Source: Sabellastarte sp. h YS-2021
Taxonomy: Eukaryota; Annelida; Polychaeta; Sabellida; Sabellidae
Assembly (NCBI GenBank): GCA_964017235.1
Contig: OZ024928.1
Coordinates: 1,240,001-1,304,000 of the forward strand
DNA length: 64,000 nucleotides
Direction: 5' to 3'
A model generated the notes under the pieces. The model did no database searches, was not told where the DNA came from, and saw only the letters and a list, made by a program, of their open reading frames with translations. Both the position numbers and the translations under genes were made by a program. Below are positions 10,570-20,931 of this stretch, one piece after another. The first letter of the stretch is position 1. Each line of letters starts with the position of its first letter.

Positions 10570-11212
10570 CCTTGTTTGACCCACATGACCAGGCCCCTAA
10601 TGGTAAGGGCAGAGCCACTGATCGTGGTCCCAAGTCTGCCAGGGGGCAGCAAAAAGGTCAATGACAATTACTGTTTGCATGTAAGTTCTGCTTGGAGTTT
10701 GTTCAGGGAGACCAGTGAGTTAAGGGTGTCAGTCATAACTGTGAATTATATTTTCAAACTGCTAATTCTCCGTAAATTGCACTCATCTTGTCTCCCCTTC
10801 ACCATTGTCTCAAGGGCCTCCACATAAGAGCCTGCACATTAGATAAAAAATAAAAGATGTCAAGCTTGATTCTTTTGTAAATCAATCCGTCTTTGCCCCT
10901 CTTGTTCAAAATGCCTCCCTGTTGTGTAAAATCTCCATGTGGTAGATTTTTGTCACAACACAGAAAATCAAAGGGTTTGAATAAAGAAAAGAGTCAGGGT
11001 TTGAAAATTATATCCAACCATCCTTTCATGTGTCCAAAGAATGTGTCCTCAAGAATGTTGTGACTCTTGAAGTCCCTTCAGACCGCCATAGGTGAACCAG
11101 AGGTTGCAGGTCCTCATCCTGTGGGAGGCAGGCTGCGAAAATTTTGGTAAGCCTGGGCCTCTCCGTGTTTGAGTCCAAAGTTGGTCTCAATTTTGAAGGA
11201 GGGCTACAACCT
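10570..11212 (+). mobile_element. DIRS retrotransposon relic (third lineage)
   Basis: A decayed fragment covering the Gag/RT boundary. A Gly/Arg/Lys-rich Gag tail (GRATDRGPKSARGQQKGQ) ends in TGA, followed by CAATTACTG, at about 10657-10669. Further on, one frame reads LFKMPPCCVKSPCGR (Cys-rich segment) and another reads VGGRLRKFW and PKLVSILKEGYNL (start of the RT region, 11115-11212). It is abruptly joined at 11212 to the end of a different DIRS copy. Frames are broken. Confidence 0.7.
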
Positions 11213-11464
11213 GTCAATTGCTAATCCGGTCGGCACAGACCGGCCCGCCAAACATCAGAAAAAGACGTCCTGTGTTTCCACCGGCCAGCCGGTCCCAGTA
11301 CTGTGCACTCGCCAGGTGGCGCATCGTACTTCCTTCCTGTTTAGACAGCGTGACGTCATAGCATCTTTTTCGTTTGGCGCATGTTCTGTGCACACAGAAT
11401 TTCTGTTATCACGAAAATTGTTGGAATTCTTGTGAATTTGATTATTTTATATATTTTATATTTT

Positions 11465-11525
11465 TATATACATCTGATGGAGATTAAGCGCTATAAAAGT
11501 CCACATTAGATTAGATTAGATTACA
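11465..11525 (+). mobile_element. LINE 3' tail fragment
   Basis: Contains CTGATGGAGATTAAGCGCTA, TAAAAGTCCACATTAGA and a (TTAGA)n-type tail, the same 3' end as the LINE copies at 13235, 56060 and 63805. It lies between the DIRS terminal repeat and its Gag start, so it is a severely 5'-truncated insertion. Confidence 0.65.
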
Positions 11526-11550
11526 TACATTAGAGTGACTTTACACCATC

Positions 11551-12400
11551 ATGTCTGCTGCCAAACCCAAGTCGACTAGTAAGACTCAGACCGACCAGCA
11601 GTTATCTTCAGATGTTACCGACACTGGCTCTCCTATGCTTCATAGAACTAGAAAGGACAGTTTTTCAAGCATGTCTTCTGAGTCCGGAAGCTTCTAATCA
11701 ACCCCCATTGGACTTATATGTAGAGGAGGGGGAACTATCGGACAACCAGGACATTACTGTCACCGAAAAAGAGCCACATTTGTCTGTGGAACAGACATAT
11801 CGAGAGACTGTTAGAGGTATCCGGTCCTTCATGGACTTGTCCCATATCCCTGACATAGACAGTGTGGCCAACACTCCTGAAGACAATCCCTTTGCTGGCC
11901 CAAATACTCCAGTACCTGGCAAGGTTTCAGTACAAATGTCCACTGAAGACTGGCTCTGTCGAAAGTTAGCTAAATTGAACCTTACTCTGGTTGAGGGTTA
12001 TCCCTCCCGCGGTTCTGAGGCCGGTGGCCTGTCGAAAGATGTGTTCCTGAGGCCTGCGAAGTCACAGTCCAAGTGGTATGGGCTGTTCTCCGACCACAAA
12101 GTTAACCCATCAGCCTTCTCATCATGGAGCACAGATGTATCGAAGCTCAGCCACAGCTATAGCAGAATTGCCAGGCATTCTGGTTTGTCATATACCCCAC
12201 CAGCCTCGCAAAGAATTTCACGGGAAAACATTGTGAAGATGGGAAAGATCAGCCAGAGAAGCATCTGTTATATGCAACCAGTCGGCCGCCTTCAATAGAT
12301 GCATGTTTAGAGTCCAGCAGAATATGCAGGATCAGTTGAAAACTCTCAGGTCGGACAGCAAAGGGAAAGCCTCCAGCAAAGTGTCCTCAGCAGCTTTTTT
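11551..12400 (+). pseudogene. DIRS B1 gag, disrupted
   Basis: Starts MSAAKPKSTSKTQTDQQ at 11551 and meets a stop early. After a frame change it runs with VEEGELSDNQD, YRETVRGIRSFMDLSHIPD, STEDWLCRKLAKLNLTLVEG and AKSQSKWYGLF, which match the Gag of the intact element (EEGELSD, YRETVRG.RAFM, PEDWLCRKLETLNLVLIEGY, KSQSRWYG). It is interrupted by a LINE at 12401. Its last residues (RPAKGQQSYK, TGA) resume at about 13248-13277. Confidence 0.85.
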
Positions 12401-13235
12401 CCAGTTAATATACTTGGTAACCTCCTTTCACCTGTTGATGCAATTAAGAACTTAGGTGTCTGGTTTGACTCTGATTTTTCCTTCTCTTGCCATGTCAGGA
12501 ATATCTGTAAGGCTAGTTTTGTTCATATCAGGGATTTAAAGCGACTCAGAGGATGTCTTACACGTGAAGCTGCTCTTTTGGCTGCAAATGCCTTGGTGGG
12601 TAGTCGTCTTGACTACTGTAATTCCTTGTTCAGAGGTCTCTCTGCTCTAGACATTCGGAGGCTCCAATGTGTTCAGAACAGTCTTGCAAGAATTGTGGCT
12701 AATACCACCAAGTACTCACATATCACTCCTGTAAGAAAGAGTCTTCATTGGCTGCCTGTCTTGCATCGCTCTGTCTTCAAGACAGCCCTGTTGGTGTACA
12801 AGTTTCTACATAGTGGCCATCCAAAATACTTTGAACCTTTCCTTAAACCCAGACATAGTGTGTATAGAACACGTAGAAGTCAATCTGATGGTGTGCTGCT
12901 TGAGGTCCCACATTGTGCTTCAATATATAAGTCTAAAAAGCATTTTGGCCTTAGCTTTGCATATGATGCCCCAAGGATTTGGAATGATCTCCCTGATGAT
13001 GTACGCTCAGCTAAATCTCTCTCCTCATTCAGAAAAAAGTTGAAAACTTACCTCTTTGAAAAAGCTTACCCACCCTAGATTATCCCTAGTTTTTCATTTT
13101 GTCTCTCCGTGGTGTCGACCCCTGCAATGTCCCTGATTTAACGATTATGATCTCTGATTTTGGCTTTCTGCGTCTTAGAGTCTATCATTAGATAGAGATT
13201 AAGCGCTATAAAAGTACTATTAGAATTAGAATTAC
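12401..13235 (+). mobile_element. 5'-truncated LINE (CR1/L2-like) insertion in gag
   Basis: Encodes the C-terminal part of a non-LTR reverse transcriptase protein, open from 12401 to the TAG at 13078 (NLGVWFDSDFSF, ANALVGSRLDYCNSLFRGLS, LQCVQNSLARIVANTTK, LHWLPVLHRSVFKTALLVYK, PRIWNDLPDDVRSAKSLSSF). This 'LDYCNSL..G' and 'P.LW..LP..IR' signature is typical of CR1/L2/Nimbus-like LINEs. A 3' tail GAGATTAAGCGCTATAAAAG with TTAGAATTAGAATTA follows. Gag of the DIRS element flanks both sides, so the LINE arrived later. Confidence 0.88.
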
Positions 13236-13275
13236 TCATCCCGACCAGCCAAGGGCCAGCAGTCGTATAAATGAC

Positions 13276-15340
13276 AATCACTGATTAGACAAGTTACAGG
13301 TACGACTGCTGGCCGGGAGCTCACCAAGAAAGACATTTACTGGTCAGTTATCAGAGACACATGTAAACTTTCCTGCTGTAACACATGTTCATTCTGAAAC
13401 CGGGCTTCCACAAAGGAAAAATGATTATCAATTAAAATATGTCAAAGGTGTTTCTTGTGTCACTCAATTGTCTTGTGTAAAACCTGTAACAAATGTCCAA
13501 AATGCTGCCTTAAATCTGCCTGTAGGGGCGACACTTCAAACATTTTGGCAAACTTGGCTGAATCTGGTTGCCAGTCTGAAAGTAGTTCAGATCCTGAGAG
13601 AGGGCTACACCCTCCCCTTTCGGATCCGGCCAAATCTCACAAGGTCTCCCACAGTCATAAGCTGTTATGTCAATCCCCACAGGAACCTCTACCTGCTGGA
13701 GGCATTACATCAGCTTATAGACAAAAAAGCAGTAGAGCTTGTACAGAATCAAAGATGTCTGGGGTGTTTCAACCGACTTTTTCTAGTGCCAAAATCCAAG
13801 AACAAATGGAGACATATACTACATCTTAGCAAACTAAATCTTTTTCTCAAGGCGGAAAAATTCAAAATGGAGACACCAGAAACCATCGGGACATCCCTCC
13901 AACAAGGGGAGTGGGTTACCTCAATAGACTTCAAGGATGCCTACTTCCACATACCAATACAGGAACAGTCCAGGAAATGTCTGAGATTTCATGTAGAGGG
14001 CCAGACATACCAGTTCAAGGCACTGCCCTTTGGTTTGTCCACAGCACCCATGGAGTTCACTGTGGTAGCAAAGGAGGTGAAACTGATGGCCATACACAAG
14101 GGTATAAGAATCCCCCAGTACCTAGACGACTGGTTGGTGAGAGCCACATCCCACCAGGTTTGTCTCCAGCATACACAGGATCTGGTAAGGATGTGTCAGC
14201 AACTGGGTTGGCTGGTGAACTTAGACAAATCAGAACTGGAACCCAAGAAGGTTTTTAACTTTGTAGGTTACCAGTTCGACCTCAAGTCCGGTCGGGTCCA
14301 ACCTACACCGGACCGGTGGCAAAACCTTCAAGAGAAAATACTGAAACTGCTATCCCTACCGGCCTGTCCGGTCCGGGAACTCATGTCCTTGATAGGTTTA
14401 TTAACAGCCACAGAAAAGCAAGTTCACCTAGGTCAAATGCACATGAGACCCATACAGTGACATCTCAAAAACAATTGGAGGGTACCCGAATCACTAGAAA
14501 AGGTGATCCCAATTCCCAGGTCCCTGCACCCCCATTTACAGTGGTGGCTAAAAGAGGACAATGTTCTCACATGTCAACCATTACACCCAATAAAACATGT
14601 TCTGCAGATCTTTACAGACACATCAAAAGAAGGGTGGGGCACTCACTTAAATGAGCACACTGCACGAGGTCCCTTCCAGAAAGCAAGCTGCATATAAATT
14701 ATCTAGAACTCAAAGCAGTTTTTCAAGCCTTAAAAGAGTTCCAGGGTCTCTGCTCAGACAAGATAGTTCTTGTAGCAACCAACAACACCACAGTGGTGTC
14801 ATATATAAACAAGGAGGGAGGCATGAGGTCGGGTCCACTTTGTGCCCTACTGTGGAGAATCTTGACTTGGTGCACCAGGAAACAAGTGACTCTCAAAGCC
14901 TGACATATTCCAGGCTGGCTCAATGTGGTAGCAGACAAACTATCCAGGCTAGGCCAGACCATCCAAACAGAGTGGTCTCTCCTTCCAGAGGTTTTCCAAG
15001 CAATATGCAGCAGGTGGCACCGGCCCCAAATAGATCTATTTGCCACGAGGTTTAACAACAAGTTGCCCTTGTTTGTGTCACCGGTACCAGATTCCCTGGC
15101 CACAGCAGTGGATGCACTCAGTCTGCCATGGTAGGATCTGGACGCATACGCCTTCCCACCAGCAGCCATATTGGGCAAAGTGGTGGAGAAGTTACAGGAC
15201 TCCCCATGCAAGACAATCATTCTGATTGCTCCGGGGTGGCCCCATATGCCTTGGTTCTGGGATCTAGTGGCCATGTCCAGCCAAATCCCACTGAGCCTGC
15301 CCAACCTGTTGACACAGCCATTCAGTCAGATCCCTCACAG
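13276..15340 (+). pseudogene. DIRS B1 RT-RNase H-MT, disrupted
   Basis: The longest open part, 13468-14460, encodes VGATLQTFWQTWLNL, LREGYTLPF, DLKSG and a complete-looking reverse transcriptase core with SIDFKDAYFHIPI, LPFGLSTAPMEF and YLDDWLV (YxDD box intact). It ends at a stop after HMRPIQ. RNase H (FTDTSKEGWGTHL, altered) and methyltransferase-like segments (LIAPGWPHMPWFWDLV) follow in other frames with further stops. The overlapping frame upstream carries a Cys-rich run (CHSIVLCKTCNKCPKCC). Confidence 0.88.
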
Positions 15341-16084
15341 AAATCTGACAAATCTAAATCCATGCATGGCTCCTAGAGCCTCAGCAATCAAGGAGCAGGG
15401 TTTCTCTGAGGCAGTGGCAGCAAGAATTGAGGCTCCTCAAAGAGGATCAACCAAATCAGTCTATGAGGCAAAGTGGGCCATTTTTACAAAGTGGTGCATC
15501 ACTAATCAGGTGGACTTCAGGGCACCCCCTGTAAAGTCAGTTGCTGACTTCCTTATGTACCTTTTTCAGGACTGGAAGTTACAGCCCAGCACCATTGATG
15601 AATACAGGTCAGCCATTGCTGATAAACTGGGAAACTTGCCCATTAATATCGGCAAGGACGAAAATCTCACTCGTGTCCTGGATAGTTTCCACTGAGACAG
15701 ACCCAAAGGCTGGTTGGGTGGTATCCCTTCCTGGAACCTCTCCCTGGTTTTACACCAGTTAAAAAAGGTTCTGTTTGAACCAATTAAAGAGGCCTCTTTG
15801 AAGCACCTGACCTTCAAGATGGTATTCCTCTTAGCTCTTGGGTTGGGCAAGTGCCGGAGCGAGATACATGCTTGGCAAAACAAAAACATCAGACACCAAT
15901 CTGACTGGTCAAAGGTTTCCTTGTACCCATCACCCAGCTTTCTTTCCAAGAATCAGATGGCCAAACAGTGTGGCCCCAGTGGTTATACCAGCCCTGGCCC
16001 CAATTCTGGATAGGTCCCTCTGTATGGTCAGAGCATTTGTGTCCTATTTGGACAGGACCTCAGACCTCAGGCAGAATAAGGAAT
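15340..16084 (+). pseudogene. DIRS B1 tyrosine recombinase, N-terminal part
   Basis: Reads RASAIKEQGFSEAVAARIEA, EAKWAIFTKWC, STIDEYRSAIADKLGN, then an in-frame stop (FH*DRPK), then LKHLTFKMVFLLALGLGKCR with the first catalytic Arg region altered (GKCRSEI versus GKRRSEI). The HxxR, H/W and Tyr parts are missing because the element is truncated at 16084. Confidence 0.85.
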
Positions 16085-16345
16085 AATAAGACTACTTGGA
16101 GATTCTCACTGTTGAGTAAATCAGTTGTAACTCGAAAACTATTGCATTAGCAGTATTTTCTTTAAATATGTTTTAACCAACTTTTTACACTTAAACAGCT
16201 ACCTTCTTACTTTACTTCTGAATACCATTTGCAGGGCACAACTTATGTGTCCTTTTTTTTCTGTCACTTCTACTCTGAAACTCAAAACACACAGTCAGCT
16301 GACACAGAGCCCGTTCACGGACACTGATTGCTTGTTTCTTGAATC
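16085..16345 (+). mobile_element. 3' end of the 155-bp satellite element
   Basis: Begins within a 155-bp satellite unit (TTGAGTAAATCAGTTGTAAC at about 16111), then CTACCTTCTTACTTTACTTC, CATTTGCAGGGCACAAC and CAGTCAGCTGACACAGAGCC with CGTTCACGGACACTGATTGC. This matches the right end of the element at 35925-39945. Confidence 0.7.
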
Positions 16346-16389
16346 CTTTTGATAATATTGCCCTTGACAAGAGGGGAGTCCAATGTGCT

Positions 16390-16630
16390 GCTTCGTTTTT
16401 GCCACTGTCACTGGCTTCTTTGGTTTATTTACAGGTCATATCATGACAGGTAGTTTTATGGGCAGAAGAAACCTGTACATACAGTTGGTCAAGGTCCTGT
16501 ACTGTAAACTGCCGTCCGTCGGTAAGCAACTGCCAACTTTCCCACATATGGTCTGGGGTTTGAAACGCAGACGTCAGAGGTGGAAGGCGAGTGTGTTACC
16601 ACTGCACCACAGTGGCCCTGCTGGATTCTT
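16390..16630 (-). mobile_element. tRNA-derived SINE, minus strand
   Basis: Read on the minus strand, the element starts GGGCCACTGTGGTGCAGTGG and TAACACACTCGCC (A-box region, 16591-16622) and has a B-box-like GTTTCAAACCC near 16556-16566. The body includes CTGTATGTACAGG. A second, diverged copy in the same orientation lies at 46214-46463. Confidence 0.65.
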
Positions 16631-17261
16631 TGGAATCCCAGGAGTAATCTGTCTCTTTTTCTTTCTACCCAATCCTCACGAGGAGGGGAAAAGGGGACAG
16701 AAGCAACCTGACCCAGTAACCAGTCAACCTGTTCAGACCTTAGGACCTTAATAAGGGATTTATTTTATATGACAGAACTCTTTGTTTAGTCCCCAATAAG
16801 TTGCCCTCCTTCCATTGGTAGTTATTCTGCAATAGTCTATTAGGTAACATATATTAACTATCCTTTATTTGGAAAGTTGGTTTCCAACAAAGGATAAAGT
16901 CACTTGACAGCCACCTAGCGAGTTGGGGGGAGACATTAGCCACTTGCCAAGTGTATGAGACGATACTGGTCCAGCCACAGTAGGACTCGAGATGTCTTTT
17001 TCTGAGGTTTTGCAGGACCAGCTTATGCCAAAGATATGCATTAGTCTGTTAAGTGAGAAAGTGAGATTTTAACTTTAAAAATTTGAGTTTTCTGCTTTTG
17101 GTATTCCTTTTTTTTTTTTTTTACAATCATAAGTACAATTAGAACCTAATTGGGATTACTGTGCTTCTGTATTTATTGTCCAGGGTATCATGAACCTGTT
17201 TTCAATGACTTTGCAAGGTATAAAGTATCTCTTGTGATGGCTGTGTTTTTGTGTTTTACAG
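16631..17261. other. ATG2 intron, no feature seen
   Basis: Intronic sequence with a T homopolymer near 17108. No repeat family was recognised. It ends at the acceptor TTTTACAG of the next ATG2 exon. Confidence 0.6.
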
Positions 17262-17416
17262 TACAAGGTATTAAGAATCTGTTCTGGATGCCAGTTGAAC
17301 AGTACAAAAAGGATGGGCGTATTGTGCGGGGAATCCAAAGAGGCACACAGTCTTTTGTCACCTGCACAGCGATGTCCACACTAGAACTCACCAACAAACT
17401 GGTGCAAACCGTACAG
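17262..17416 (+). CDS. ATG2: ATG2 exon, ATG_C end
   Basis: Acceptor TTTTACAG. The two-base start completes the Val codon left open by the previous exon. The exon encodes VQGIKNLFWMPVEQYKKDGR, IVRGIQRGTQSFVTCTAMST and LELTNKLVQTVQ, matching ATG2 'QG..DL.W.PIEQYRKDGRIVRG.QRG..SF....A...LEL.N..VQ..Q'. The donor is CAG|GTAAAA at 17417. Ten further copies of this donor follow in a 57-bp tandem array that stays in frame. The intron before this exon is about 8.9 kb and contains two DIRS relics. Confidence 0.94.
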
Positions 17417-18030
17417 GTAAAATACAGACAAGAAACTGGTCAGACAGGTACCAAACTGGTGCAAACCATACAGGTAAAATACAGACAAGAAACTGGTCAG
17501 ACAGGTCACAAACTAGTGCAAACCGTACAGGTAAAATACAGACAAGAAACTGGTCAGACAGGTACCAAACTGGTGCAAACCGTACAGGTAAAATACAGAC
17601 AAACTGGTCAGACAGGTCACAAACTAGTGCAAACCGTACAGGTAAAGTACAGACAAGAAACTGGTCAGACAGGTACCAAACTGGTGCAAACCGTACAGGT
17701 AAAATACAGACAAGAAACTGGTCAGACAGGTCACAAACTGGTGCAAACCGTACAGGTAAACTACAGACAAGAAACTGGTCAAACAGGTACCAAACTGGTG
17801 CAAACCGTACAGGTAAAATACAGACAAGAAACTGGTCAGACAGGTAACAAACTGGTACAAACTGTACAGGTAAAATACAGACAAGAAACTGGTCAGACAG
17901 GTAACAAACTGGTGCAAACCGTACAGGTAAAATACAGACAAGAACTGGTAAGACAGGTACCAAACTGGTGCAAACCATACAGGTAAAATACAGACAAGAA
18001 CTGGTAAGACAGGTAACAAACTGGCAGACT
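17395..18030 (+). repeat. 57-bp in-frame array of 11 splice donors
   Basis: Units of 57 bp contain AAACTGGTGCAAACCGTACA|GGTAAAATACAGACAAGAAA. The first unit includes the true end of the ATG2 exon. Donors CAG|GTAAA start at 17417, 17474, 17531, 17588, 17642, 17699, 17756, 17813, 17870, 17927 and 17983. One unit has a 3-bp deletion, so the frame is kept through the tenth donor. The last unit has lost one base. The ATG2 frame is open throughout and encodes KLVQTVQVKYRQETGQTGT repeats. Use of donors 2-10 would add 19 to 170 residues without changing phase. Confidence 0.95.
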
Positions 18031-18159
18031 TTTTATACATACTTTACTTAATTTTCATCAGATAAATTTTGCAAAATGTACACAATTTTATCCATGTTGC
18101 ATAAAACATAAATATCTGTGTGTATGTGTGTGTTTCTCTGGTTGTCATAGTGACATCTG

Positions 18160-19878
18160 TTTTTTACCCCACAGCCCTTAAGGGCTGTCGGGGTATTGTT
18201 TTCACCCATGGTGTCCGGATGGGCGGGCAGGCGGTCGGGCGGGCGGTGGGAAATAGTTTGTCCGGGCTGTATCTCAGAAACCGTAAGGTGTAGGAAGTTC
18301 ATACTTGGCAGGGACATTGGTTGGGGGGTGTAGGTATGCAACGTCATGGTCTAACCTTGATTTGACCTTTGACCTTGCTGTAGTGACCTTGAGTTTGAAA
18401 ATCTTGTCCGGGCTATATCTCGGCAACCAGAAGGTGTAGGAAGTTGATACTTGGCAGGGACATTAGTTAGGGGTTGTAGGTGTGCAACGTCATGGTCTGA
18501 CCTTGATTTGACCTTTGACCTTGCCGTAGTGACCTTGACCTTTAAAATCTTATCCGGGCTATATCTCAGAAACCGTAAGGTGTAGGAAGTTGATACTTGG
18601 TAGGGACATTGGTTAGGGGGTGTAGGTGTGCAACGTCATGGTCTGACCTTGATTTGACCTTGCTGTAGTGACTTTGACCTATAAAATCTTGTCCGGGCTA
18701 TATCTCGGAAACCGTAAGGTGTAGGAAGTTGACACTTGCTAGGAACATTGGTTAGGAGTTGTAGGTGTGCAACATCATGGTCTGACTTTGATTTGACCTT
18801 TGACCTTGCCGTAGTGACCTTGACCTTTAAAATCTTGTCCGAGCTGTATCTCAGCAACTGTAAGGTGTAGGAAGTTGATACTTGGTAGGGACATTGGTAA
18901 GGGGGTGTAGGTGTGCAACGTCATAGTGTGACCTTGATTTGACCTTTGACCCTTTCCGTAGTGACCTTGACCTATAAAATCTTGTCTGGGCTATATTTTG
19001 GAAACTTTAAGGTGTAGGAAGCTGATACTTGGTGAGGACATTGGTTGGGAGTAGTAGGTGTGCAACGTCATGGTGTGACCTTGATTTGACCTTTGCACTT
19101 GCCGTAGTGAACTTGACCTATAATACCTGGTCTGGGCTATATCTTGGAAACCGTAAGAGGTGTAGGAAGTTGATACTTGGTAGGGACATTGGTTAGGGGG
19201 TGTAGGTGTGCTACGTCATGTGTCCTTGATTTGACCTTTGACCTTGCTGTAGCGACCTTGACCTATAAAATCTTGTCCAGGTTATATCTCAGAGACTGTA
19301 AGGTGTAGGAAGTTTATACTTGGTAGGGACATTGGTTGAGGGTTTTAGGTGTGCCACGTCATGGTGCAACACTGATTAACCTTTGACCTTGCTCTATTGA
19401 CCTTTAAAATCTTGTTGCACCTTTGGGTTTGTCTGTTGATGCAGATTAAGCACTGTTAAAGTCATATTAGAATTCATTAAGAATTTCCTTTTGCAAGTTC
19501 CCATTGTAACAGATGGAATTTCATCAAGTGAGCCACAGGCTTTTCTCCAACACCACACATAAGCATTCATTGAATGTATTGCCACTTCTGTATGCATGGG
19601 TAATATTCAAAACATCCAAACCATAATTCGGCCATTTTTGGTTTACTGATAATGCTGTCATTTTATTATTGAATTGTCTTGTTTTAATACTTCATCTTTA
19701 TATACATTTCTTTTCCTTAGATATTATTTTCTCTACTTAAGCATTATTTGGACCTAAATATAACTGATGCTGCTCTGAAAGTATCTTGAACTTTGTACTG
19801 TTACACTACTTCTATATCTCATGGTGTTGAAAAATATTTCCCCAGGCTGTGGGGTACGGGCATCTCTGATGCTATTTT
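18160..19878 (+). mobile_element. Tandem-core element with short inverted ends (copy 1)
   Basis: The left end is TTTTTACCCCACAGCCC (18160-18178) and the right end is CCAGGCTGTGGGGTACGGGC then ATCTCTGATGCTATTTTC. TACCCCACAGCC is repeated inverted. Between them lie about eight units of 139-147 bp with ATATCTCAGAAACCGTAAGG, TGTAGGAAGTTGATACTTGG, GTGTGCAACGTCATGG and GACCTTGATTTGACCTTTGA. A unique AT-rich segment follows at 19430-19840. The layout resembles the mollusc 'pearl' elements. It sits in the ATG2 intron next to an acceptor. Confidence 0.7.
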
Positions 19879-19976
19879 CTTTTCTTTCAGTACATAGTTG
19901 AAGTTGGTGTGTCTGTCTGTTTATGGCTGTACGTGTGTATCTTTGGTTGTCATACTGATATTTCTGTACTCATCAG

Positions 19977-20111
19977 TACGTAGCTGAAGTCGGCCATGAG
20001 ATGGTGTCTCCGTTACCCAATATGAGGCGCAGAAAACCACCACGGTACAGACTAAAACAGCCGGCAGACATCAGAGAAGGAGTGGTCAATGCATATACAG
20101 TGATAACAGAG
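19977..20111 (+). CDS. ATG2: ATG2 exon
   Basis: The acceptor is CTCATCAG and the donor GTAATA starts at 20112. The 45 codons encode YVAEVGHEMVSP, RRRKPPRYRLKQPADIREGV and VNAYTVITE. They match the ATG2 segment '..T.YD.VSP......RR.....QPADLREGV..AY..V.E'. A degenerate copy of the exon start with its own AG lies 86 bp upstream at 19891. Confidence 0.92.
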
Positions 20112-20700
20112 GTAATATTAATTACTTGGATAGTCATTCAGAGGTTATATCACTTACTTATAGCCATTACAGAAGTAATATCACTTATGATGAATGTCTA
20201 TACACTCTCTAACTTAACCCTCACGGCCCTGTTAACCTGTAAAACTGGAAAGCACAAGCCCAATCAAGTACCAAAGTACAGCCACTGTCAGTATTTCCAT
20301 AATTGGAAAACTGAGTCTGACTAGAGAATCAGGGTCAGGTATATAGTGAGATTTCTGCTCTACTATACATTTACTTTTGCTTGAAGATAAATTTGAACTA
20401 ACTCCAAAAAATCGTTCGACATAAACCTTTATGATGGTTAGGACTGATTAGCTCATATTGCATGGTTCAAAATCTATACCTGTATCTTGTAGGACATGCG
20501 TCAAACATTGGTTGATCTCATGTGACCAGGGGTAACTGGTCTTGTGATGTTTGTCTAATTCAGGTACTGTAGGACATGGCTGACAACCTGTATAGTGAAA
20601 TGTGTGTGTTAGACACGGGTTATACTATATGTTGTTTTTTCCTTGTTTCATGGTTTAATTGGCTGAATATATTTATATCTTGTGTTTTTCTGTGTTTCAG
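20112..20700. other. Last ATG2 intron
   Basis: GTAATA..TTTCAG intron with no recognisable element. A weak internal repeat of TAATAT(T/C)A..ATT..AGAGGT follows the donor (20105-20190). Confidence 0.7.
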
Positions 20701-20931
20701 GGTTTGAAGGGGACTGCTGACAATATTTACCAGGAGGCAGTGGAGGGGGCGGAGAACAAAGGTGTTACTGGCGCAGTGGGTGGCGTCCTGCGCCAGGTCC
20801 CCCCCACTGTCATCAAACCCATCATCCTCACCACAGAGGCAACCTCCAACATCCTGGGCGGCATGAGGAACCAACTGCTGCCCGACAAAAAGAAGGAGGA
20901 AGAGGACAAATGGAAGCCAGAGGATGCCTGA
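20701..20931 (+). CDS. ATG2: ATG2 last coding exon
   Basis: The acceptor is GTTTCAG. The exon encodes GLKGTADNIYQEAVEGAENK, GVTGAVGGVLRQVPPTVIKP, IILTTEATSNILGGMRNQLL and PDKKKEEEDKWKPEDA, then TGA at 20929-20931. This is the diagnostic ATG2 C-terminus. After the stop, the GAAGCCA..GATGCCTGAG segment is repeated about three times as a short minisatellite. Confidence 0.96.
   Translation, partial: GLKGTADNIYQEAVEGAENKGVTGAVGGVLRQVPPTVIKPIILTTEATSNILGGMRNQLLPDKKKEEEDKWKPEDA

Larger units (their letters stand above)
11213..16084 (+). mobile_element. DIRS element B1, truncated and split by a LINE
   Basis: A + strand DIRS copy of family B. It begins with the family terminal sequence (CCGGTCGG..GACCGGCCCGCC, GACGTCCTGTGTTTCCACCGG, ACTCGCCAGGTGGC, TAGCATCTTTTTCG) at 11213-11390. 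It continues through Gag, RT, RNase H and part of the recombinase and stops at 16084, where satellite sequence takes over. A 5'-truncated LINE is inserted in Gag at 12401-13235. There are several stops and frameshifts. The right terminal repeat is lost. Confidence 0.88.
2716..20931 (+). other. ATG2: ATG2 gene, 3' half (12 coding exons, C-terminal ~554 aa)
   Basis: Autophagy-related protein 2 is the rod-shaped lipid-transfer protein that bridges the ER and the growing phagophore and works with ATG9 and WIPI proteins. The call rests on ordered matches over 12 exons, all joined by AG/GT junctions in consistent phase. They include FLH..QIQLVDNHFSIPLGKSDVLKAP, the MELQLSK segment, RDRLASSKINKFLYQY, VPIRLDYHGR, GLAQLNCSELRLKRL, EWLRDIMKNQLPSILGGVGP, PVEQYKKDGRIVRG and the terminal GVTGAVGGVLRQ..ATSNILGGMRNQ. 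Exon lengths sum to 1665 nt, that is 554 codons plus stop. The middle exons form the conserved ATG_C region. The chorein N-terminal lipid-entry domain must lie on exons upstream of the window. Vertebrates have ATG2A and ATG2B; this gene cannot be assigned to either, as expected for an invertebrate single-copy gene. The introns are very repeat-rich. Confidence 0.93.

Noticed and set aside
17388-18040. 196- and 138-aa minus-strand ORFs over the 57-bp array
   Set aside because: Shadow frames of a repeat whose unit length is a multiple of three.
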